From positions 852,132 to 916,131 of the forward strand of contig OY282519.1 of the NCBI GenBank assembly GCA_958296405.1: a stretch of 64,000 bases of DNA. The letters are read 5' to 3'. Every line of letters begins with the position of its first letter. Position 1 is the stretch's first letter. This DNA is from an uncultured Pseudomonadales bacterium. GTDB lineage: Bacteria; Pseudomonadota; Gammaproteobacteria; Pseudomonadales; Azotimanducaceae. The notes under the pieces are model-generated. The model made no database searches. It was not told where the DNA came from and was given only the letters and a program-made list of their open reading frames with translations. The translations under genes were made by a program, and so were the position numbers. Positions 58,627 to 64,000 of the stretch are shown piece by piece.

Positions 58627-59811
58627 TTAGGTGGAGCGGGCTGGCTGCACTGTGTAGGAGCGCAAATCCCGCACGAAGTCGCGCAGTGCCTGAATGCCCG
58701 TCGCCTCGGCCTCGTGGCACCAGCCGCTGAAGGCATCCAGCAAGTCTTCCCCGCGGCTCTTCAGCGACCACACTGCGGAGAGCTCCACGCGCTTCTCGTA
58801 GAGGATGCGCAGCACCGGGCTCGCGCCCACCACCGCGGCGATGCGCCGCCGCTGGCCCTCGTCCATCAGCCCTTCATGGCGGCAGAGCACCTCCTTCGAG
58901 CGTTTCAACAGCCTTCGCGTCGCCCGGTCTGCGCGCCGGTACTCTTGTTCCACGAGGGGCGCCACCACTTCCTCGCCGTAGCGCGCCATCACTTGGAAGC
59001 GGTCGTTCAGCACGGCCCAAGTCGTTTCCATGTCGATGGCGGTTTTGCCTTCCACGCGGGCAACGATCGGCCCGGTGGAGAGCGGCTTGGCGAGGCCGAA
59101 TGCCGTGAGCACCCGAATCCAAGCCCAACCGAGGTCGAACTCCCAAGGCTTCACGGACAGCTTCGCCGAGTTGGGGTAGGTGTGGTGGTTGTTGTGCAGC
59201 TCTTCGCCGCCGATGAGGATGCCCCATGGGGAGAAGTTGGTGGCGCTGTCTGGGCACTCGAAGTTCCGGTATCCCCAGAAGTGGCCGACGCCGTTGACGA
59301 CGCCGGCTGCCAAGAACGGAATCCAGATCATCTGCACCGCCCACACGGTGAGCCCCAGCGCGCCAAACAGCGCAAGGTTGATGACGAGCATGAGGCTGAC
59401 GCCAACGGATGTGTGCGGCGTGTAAAGGCGGCGCTCCATCCAATCGTCCGGTGTGCCCTTGCCGTACCGGCTCAGGGTCTCTCGCGTGGTGCCTTGGCGA
59501 TAGTATTCCGCGCCCTTGAAGACGATGGCGCCCAAGCCGTGGATGCGGGGGCTGTGCGGGTCGTCCTCGGTTTCGGTGAGCGCATGGTGCTTGCGATGCA
59601 CCGCCGTCCACTCCTTGGTGATCATGCCGGTGGTCAACCACAGCCAGAAGCGGAAAAAATGCTGTGCCGCCGGATGCAGCGTGAGCGCCCGGTGCGCCGA
59701 AAAGCGGTGCAGGTAGACGGTGACGGCGACGATCGTCACATGGGTCATCACGAGCACATAGACGATCATGGTCGGAATGGACAGGCCGACCACGCCATAC
59801 CACCAGTCCAT
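58627..59811 (-). CDS. acyl-CoA delta-9-type fatty acid desaturase
   Basis: 394 residues from ATG 59811, chosen for GGAGAGAG nine bases upstream. Three His boxes are present: HRFSAH, HRKHH and HNNHH. Four membrane segments fit a membrane di-iron desaturase. About 120 residues after the last His box (from about residue 270) form a hydrophilic C-terminal extension. It introduces double bonds in membrane fatty acids. Confidence 0.88.
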   Translation of the reverse strand: MDWWYGVVGLSIPTMIVYVLVMTHVTIVAVTVYLHRFSAHRALTLHPAAQHFFRFWLWLTTGMITKEWTAVHRKHHALTETEDDPHSPRIHGLGAIVFKGAEYYRQGTTRETLSRYGKGTPDDWMERRLYTPHTSVGVSLMLVINLALFGALGLTVWAVQMIWIPFLAAGVVNGVGHFWGYRNFECPDSATNFSPWGILIGGEELHNNHHTYPNSAKLSVKPWEFDLGWAWIRVLTAFGLAKPLSTGPIVARVEGKTAIDMETTWAVLNDRFQVMARYGEEVVAPLVEQEYRRADRATRRLLKRSKEVLCRHEGLMDEGQRRRIAAVVGASPVLRILYEKRVELSAVWSLKSRGEDLLDAFSGWCHEAEATGIQALRDFVRDLRSYTVQPARST

Positions 59812-60581
59812 TACATTCACGCTCTCTCCTTGAACTGAAGCGTCCAATGCCGAGGGGCGAGCCGTTGTGGCGGCTCAAAAGTGGAAGATACCACTTCATG
59901 CGCGGCATCGGGCAGGAATTAGCACCTGCGCCGCGGCGCTTGGCCCGTTCATCCCTTTGATGGCGTGCTCGGTGCTGCTGTATGAACATCCGCGCCGCTC
60001 GGTCCCCTCTGTTTTTCCGAACTCAAAGGCCACGCTGTTCGGGGCCAGCGTGGCGAACGCCGGTGCGCCGGAGCGCGTTGTTTCTGGTGCGGTCGGTACT
60101 GAGCAGGCCGATGGCGACGCGGGGGTGCCCTTGGAGGCACAGCTTGTGGTGCGAGTCGATGGGATTCGTCGGTCGCGCCGTTGGGGGCACGACCGCGAAG
60201 ACGTGCCTCTCCAGCCGCCAGTGCCTCTTGTTGGCGGCGCTTCGAGACTGGCGCCCTTTCAGCCGAGCAGGTGGAGGTCGCCGAGCAGCTTCGGACGCTG
60301 CCCTTGACTGGCACGACGTTGGTCGCCACCTCCGATCAGCCGGGCTGTGTTCCGGCAGGGTTGCAGCGGACCGAGGCGGCCGGCCACCCCGACGTCGGGC
60401 GGTGGAACGCGAAGACTGCCGCCGGCTCCACGAGCATGGGCTGCTAGTCCCCTTAAGACGCCTTTGCGGGTCGGCCCTCCGCCCAGACCATGCTGCCCAA
60501 TCCAAAAGACGGGGCCCTAACCGCTACCTTTCCGTGCCGACCCCGAAACTTTCAGCAAAAGATACTATGACGCAAACCCCA
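59812..60581. other. gene-poor region beside the R-M island
   Basis: No frame here shows a recognisable family. GC drops sharply from about 60540. The sequence between 59960 and 60470 looks like decayed coding DNA with frames broken on both strands, but I cannot name a source. Confidence 0.4.
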
Positions 60582-61295
60582 TCAAGACTTCGATCTTTCA
60601 AATGCCGCACGAATTGCTCCCTTCAGCTTGTCGGGCTTTACTTCGTATACAGAAAAATCTTCGATATTGTCATGCCGCATATGCAACTGGCCCTCGCCGA
60701 CATTACCGCGATGCTGTCCTCGGGAATAGTGAGAATTCGCTCTAACTTCATCCGAAGACAATATCCAATATCGAATGAGATCTCGCCACACAGAAATCCA
60801 GACAAAGACGTCGCAGCAATCCGGCTTAATCTGCTGAAAGTTCATCCAGAACTCCTCTTTTGAATCCGACGAAAGAGCCTTTACATAGAGCGGTCCGTCG
60901 ACTTTTGCATTGACGGCCCGAGACGCCTTCACCTCAATGCGAATGCCATCGAGATAAAGATCGTATTGTCCCGAATAGCTTGTATCCATCTTCTTCGACG
61001 GCTTCTGCAAATCTGGCACAAGTTCTTTCAAGTGCCCTTGCGCCCATGCTTCCCCAAAAGATCGAGGTGCGCCTATTTCGAATATGTATAGATAGAGATT
61101 CCGTGCGATATATTCATCACGCATCTCATGATAGTCATCCAAAGTCAAAGCGTCTTTTGCGAGCAGTGTGGAAATGATGTATTCATATTCATTGAATGGA
61201 TAGACAGAGACAAGGGAGTCAAGCCGATTGCGGATTTCATCCTCATCCGGCAGGCGCTCCAAAAGCGTTCGAAGTTCCTCCTGCAATCTTTCCAT
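60582..61295 (-). CDS. type II restriction endonuclease, PD-(D/E)XK type
   Basis: About 237 residues from ATG 61295. QYDLYLDGIRIEVKASRAVN holds a D-x(7)-E-V-K catalytic motif. The C-terminus (WISVWRDLIRYWILSSDEVR, SHYSRGQHRGN, EGQLHMRHDN) is like HaeII/ScaI-type endonucleases in style, but the specificity cannot be read from sequence. It starts 5 bases after the methyltransferase stop, so they form one operon. GC is much lower than in the core genome, showing acquisition. Confidence 0.75.
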   Translation of the reverse strand: MERLQEELRTLLERLPDEDEIRNRLDSLVSVYPFNEYEYIISTLLAKDALTLDDYHEMRDEYIARNLYLYIFEIGAPRSFGEAWAQGHLKELVPDLQKPSKKMDTSYSGQYDLYLDGIRIEVKASRAVNAKVDGPLYVKALSSDSKEEFWMNFQQIKPDCCDVFVWISVWRDLIRYWILSSDEVRANSHYSRGQHRGNVGEGQLHMRHDNIEDFSVYEVKPDKLKGAIRAAFERSKS

Positions 61296-61299
61296 TGCG

Positions 61300-62283
61300 C
61301 TAAAGGAGCACCTTTTGGAAGTTCCGCGATGCGGGAGTTGCACCAGTTTTGATTAGGGGAATTTCTTCTTCAAATGGGTGCCCGTTCTGCCACCCCAGTC
61401 GCCCCGTCGCACGGAAGCGCTCAAGCCGACGGACGCAAATTTCGGCGTAGATTGGATCGATATCAAATGTAAAGCATCTTCGCTTAAGAATTTCGGAAGC
61501 AAGCAGGGTAGTGCCGGAATGTGCAAAGAAATCAATCACCAAATCGCCAGGATCGGAGCTCGCTCGAATAACTCGGTCAATGCACTTAAGGGGCTTCTGC
61601 GCGTAGCAGCCAGAGACGTTTTCCTCCATGCGATAAAATACTTGTTGGATGTCAACCCAAACATTTCCAGCTCGAATGGTATCAGAACGACTTCTCTCCC
61701 CATTTTCCATCCTCTTTCCGCCAACTTCCTTGTAGTAACCCCGTAGAATTTTCGGTATATCAGTGTATTCAGCATCTACATTGAAGATCGGCTTACCCTT
61801 AGTGTAATAGAGCAATTCTTGCCGAATCGCCATCCAATTCTTTTGAGTGCCGTAACCGCGTTGGTTTCTCATGGTAATGAAGCTTCTAGGTTGGAAGTGC
61901 TGCTCTCGCATCATTAGCAAGAAATCCGGCAAAGGTTGAAATCCATTTTTTTGGTCGGCGCCCAACCAAATATATAGAGATGAATCGCGAGCTAGTGCGG
62001 CCTCAGTAGAAGTCAGCCACATTTTACACCAGTCGATAAATGTTTCGACTGAGCGCAGTTCAAAGGCCGCAAGATTGTACGGTGGATCTTGAATGGCAAG
62101 TCGGGCGACCTCTCCACCCATTGCGCTCTTAACCGCACTGACATCGGTTGCATCGAGGCACGCAATGCGATGTCCGGAAACGGTATCCACCCATACATCA
62201 CCCGGTCGAAGACGGCAAAATGGAAGCAGCCTTTGCCGTAGTTCTGATGGTGCGTCGAGTCTTGGAAGAGGGTTGTTCTTCAT
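61300..62283 (-). CDS. DNA methyltransferase (N4/N6, beta class)
   Basis: 327 residues from ATG 62283. Catalytic motif IV IQDPPYNL is in the N-terminal half and SAM motif I VIDFFAHSGTTLLASEILKR in the C-terminal half, the order of beta-class enzymes. Between them is the target-recognition region. It should protect host DNA from the adjacent endonuclease. Low GC like its partner. Confidence 0.85.
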   Translation of the reverse strand: MKNNPLPRLDAPSELRQRLLPFCRLRPGDVWVDTVSGHRIACLDATDVSAVKSAMGGEVARLAIQDPPYNLAAFELRSVETFIDWCKMWLTSTEAALARDSSLYIWLGADQKNGFQPLPDFLLMMREQHFQPRSFITMRNQRGYGTQKNWMAIRQELLYYTKGKPIFNVDAEYTDIPKILRGYYKEVGGKRMENGERSRSDTIRAGNVWVDIQQVFYRMEENVSGCYAQKPLKCIDRVIRASSDPGDLVIDFFAHSGTTLLASEILKRRCFTFDIDPIYAEICVRRLERFRATGRLGWQNGHPFEEEIPLIKTGATPASRNFQKVLL

Positions 62284-63142
62284 GCTTAGAGCGGCTAATC
62301 CAGAAAATCTAAAATGTGTAGACTAACCGCAGGCGACTAAGAGGATGCTGGGGAGCGTCGGATAGCCGGAATGAATGGGAAGGCGGCACCCCGGTAGCCG
62401 CAGAGGGCGTTTGTCCGGAGCCATGAAAGCAACACGCACCAAATGGCCGGTGGGCAAGGGGGTGTGCAAGCTGTGTAGCGGCAAGGCCTTAGTGATGGCA
62501 GCCCGCAAGACGCAACGGAGCGGGGGGCGGAAACGCTGAGAACGAAAGGCGTCGGCGAGGTTTGGAGGCCGCTTCGGTCTTGCCCAGGGCCCTAGGCTAA
62601 AGTTGGCGGAACATCGGCAGTGCCAGAGGCGACGTAGAATTGAGGCGGTGCCTGTCACCATTAAAACCATCCACCAACCGAGCTCCGGAAAGTCCAGCGT
62701 AACGATAACTCGCGCTCGCCCCAAGCGCACCTATCTTACCCTATGAGGTCCCGCCGTGAGCGACGGACTCACCGATTCATCGCGACCAGAGGTTTCGTTG
62801 TTGGGTCCGTCACTGAACTGATGGGGTGCCGCAGGGCGAGTCGCCGAGAAGAAACTCCCGCAGCCGGTGGATTGGAGGGTTGAGGTGCCGGAACTGGTGC
62901 TCTGACGACCGGCCGGTCTATGCGTCGCCGTTTCACCTTGAATGCCCCCGACTGCCAGCCGGCGGCACCCCGCCTGCGCTCGGCCTCGCCACGACTCCCG
63001 CCCGCGGGCACGATGCGCCCATCGCGCTCTATCCGGCGGCGAATGTCCAGAGAGCGTCGCTTCCCCAACGGCCTATGGGCTCATCCTGAGCGAACCGGCG
63101 TTGGCCGTTGCGCGGCGCCGCCGAAACAGGCACCGTGGCCAG
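62284..63142. other. no supported gene
   Basis: A 38-codon frame at 62424-62540 (MKATRTKWPVGKGVCKLCSG) is open but unrecognised. The rest shows no family signature on either strand. It is the right flank of the restriction island. Confidence 0.4.
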
Positions 63143-64000
63143 ATGCAGCCTTTGGTGCATCGTGTGCTGCCGCCGGCCCGCATCCGATGGCATGGCGCCC
63201 AGCCCATTTCCGTGGAGTTTGGGGACATCTACGGCGACGTCGACGGCGTGGCCGAGGCGGAGCGCGCCTTCGTGGCGCCGGCGCGGCTTGCCGAACGGTG
63301 CGCGGACGCGACCACGTTCACAGTGGGGGAGCTCGGCTTTGGTGTTGGGCTCAACTTCGCCGTCGCCGCCGAGCGGGCGCTCGGAACGTCCGGCGCCCGC
63401 CTGCACTACATCGCGTTCGAGGCCGCTCCGGTGGCCGCCGCGGATCTGCGGAGCGCTGCCTGTCAGTCCGGCATCGGCGTACACCGCGAACTGGCCGCGG
63501 CGCTGCCGCCGCGCATCTCTGGTTGGCATCGGCGCCGCTTCGCCGCGGGACGGGTGCAGCTCTCCCTGTTCTTTGGCGACGTGAGCGCTGGGTTGGCGGA
63601 TCTCGATGGGCGCTGCGCCGGCGTGGACGCTTGGTTCTTGGACGGCTTCGCTCCGCGTGTGAATCCCGCCATGTGGAGCGATGCGGCGTGCGTCGCCTTG
63701 GCGGGCCTGTCGCGTCCGGGCGCCACCGTCACCACCTATTCTGCCGCCGGGGTCGTCAAGCGGGCGTTGCGCGGCGCCGGCTTTGCGGTCGAACGCATCG
63801 ATCAGCGCCCGCACAAGCGTCACACCCTCTTGGGGCGCTTTCCTGGGCGCTGGACGCCGGCGCCCACGCGGCGGCCGGCGGCAACCATCCACGGCGCCGG
63901 TTTCGCCGGCTGCGCCGCGGCGCGGGCGCTTGCCGAGCGCGGCGTGTGCGTGACAGTGCGCGATCTCGCTGTCGCCGCAGCCGCCTCCGGCATTCCCGGC
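63143..64000 (+). CDS. mnmC: bifunctional tRNA mnm5s2U protein MnmC, 5' part
   Basis: 286 codons from ATG 63143 to the window edge. The N-terminal methyltransferase part has ISVEFGDIYGDVDGVAEAER, ELGFGVGLNFAVAAERALGT and GVDAWFLDGFAPRVNPAMW. The FAD-dependent oxidase part begins IHGAGFAGCAAARALAERGV (GxGxxG). It finishes the wobble uridine modification of certain tRNAs. The rest lies outside the window. Confidence 0.9.
   Translation, partial: MQPLVHRVLPPARIRWHGAQPISVEFGDIYGDVDGVAEAERAFVAPARLAERCADATTFTVGELGFGVGLNFAVAAERALGTSGARLHYIAFEAAPVAAADLRSAACQSGIGVHRELAAALPPRISGWHRRRFAAGRVQLSLFFGDVSAGLADLDGRCAGVDAWFLDGFAPRVNPAMWSDAACVALAGLSRPGATVTTYSAAGVVKRALRGAGFAVERIDQRPHKRHTLLGRFPGRWTPAPTRRPAATIHGAGFAGCAAARALAERGVCVTVRDLAVAAAASGIPG

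Noticed and set aside
62323-62730. A 135-codon minus-strand frame in the gap before mnmC
   Set aside because: Its composition and lack of motif resemble a random frame, with no ribosome binding site.
1-64000. CRISPR array
   Set aside because: The repeats seen are gene-sized duplications, homopolymers and a few hairpins. There is no evenly spaced short repeat and no cas gene.
1-64000. tRNA or rRNA genes
   Set aside because: I found no stretch with a convincing tRNA fold or rRNA sequence. A covariance-model scan would settle this.

Overview
The window is high-GC DNA from a proteobacterium, most likely a gammaproteobacterium. The evidence is the housekeeping block on the right: mtaD-ubiG-yciK, then rluB-scpB-scpA-trpS-yciO, then yciB, an SH3-domain envelope protein, pdxJ, a periplasmic cyclophilin, argS, a desaturase and mnmC. 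I cannot name the species. The many dead gene copies, IS remnants and homopolymer tracts on the left suggest a plastic, possibly host-associated genome.

Bases 1-41,700 are an accessory region dominated by a large, repeatedly duplicated RiPP locus that looks like a lasso-peptide system. It holds one PqqD-like recognition protein (1670), three asparagine-synthetase-type cyclases (19167, 24465, 37895), one HPr-kinase-like protein fused to a prolyl-hydroxylase-type oxygenase (27686-29572), and four small precursor genes (17713, 27446, 29857, 35837). All four precursors share a leader motif K-R-x-W-[AS]-K-P-[TS]-I and end in Ser, with a Tyr four to seven residues before the end. Around them are sulfotransferases (5 intact, 3 broken), GT8-type glycosyltransferases (6 intact, 2 broken), TPR-plus-2-oxoglutarate oxygenases, an Asp/Asn-hydroxylase-like enzyme, a lone oxygenase and an SGNH-type protein. 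Many of these overlap by 4 bases (ATGA, GTGA or TTGA), so they appear to be translated as units. I infer a family of lasso-like peptides hydroxylated, sulfated, phosphorylated and/or glycosylated near the C-terminus. I found no leader protease (B2) and no exporter in the window.

The most unusual feature is poly-C tracts of 14 to 22 bases inside the leader codons of three of the four precursor genes, and a 22-base tract at the junction of two glycosyltransferase genes. At their present lengths one precursor is in frame, one is out of frame from both possible starts, and one is in frame only from a second ATG. This looks like phase variation of a secreted modified peptide. The tracts also sit behind paired ATG codons in different frames, so two of every three tract lengths would give product.

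Other left-side contents are a VapBC toxin-antitoxin pair (2210-2856); a surface-glycan or sulfate-handling group (arylsulfate sulfotransferase lipoprotein, membrane GT39-like protein, sulfatase-fold membrane protein, 6832-12786); and remnants of several IS families. Between the RiPP locus and the core genome lie three tandem 523-codon AAA-ATPase/PD-(D/E)XK genes (41683-46506). A lower-GC type II restriction-modification pair (60582-62283) sits between the desaturase and mnmC.
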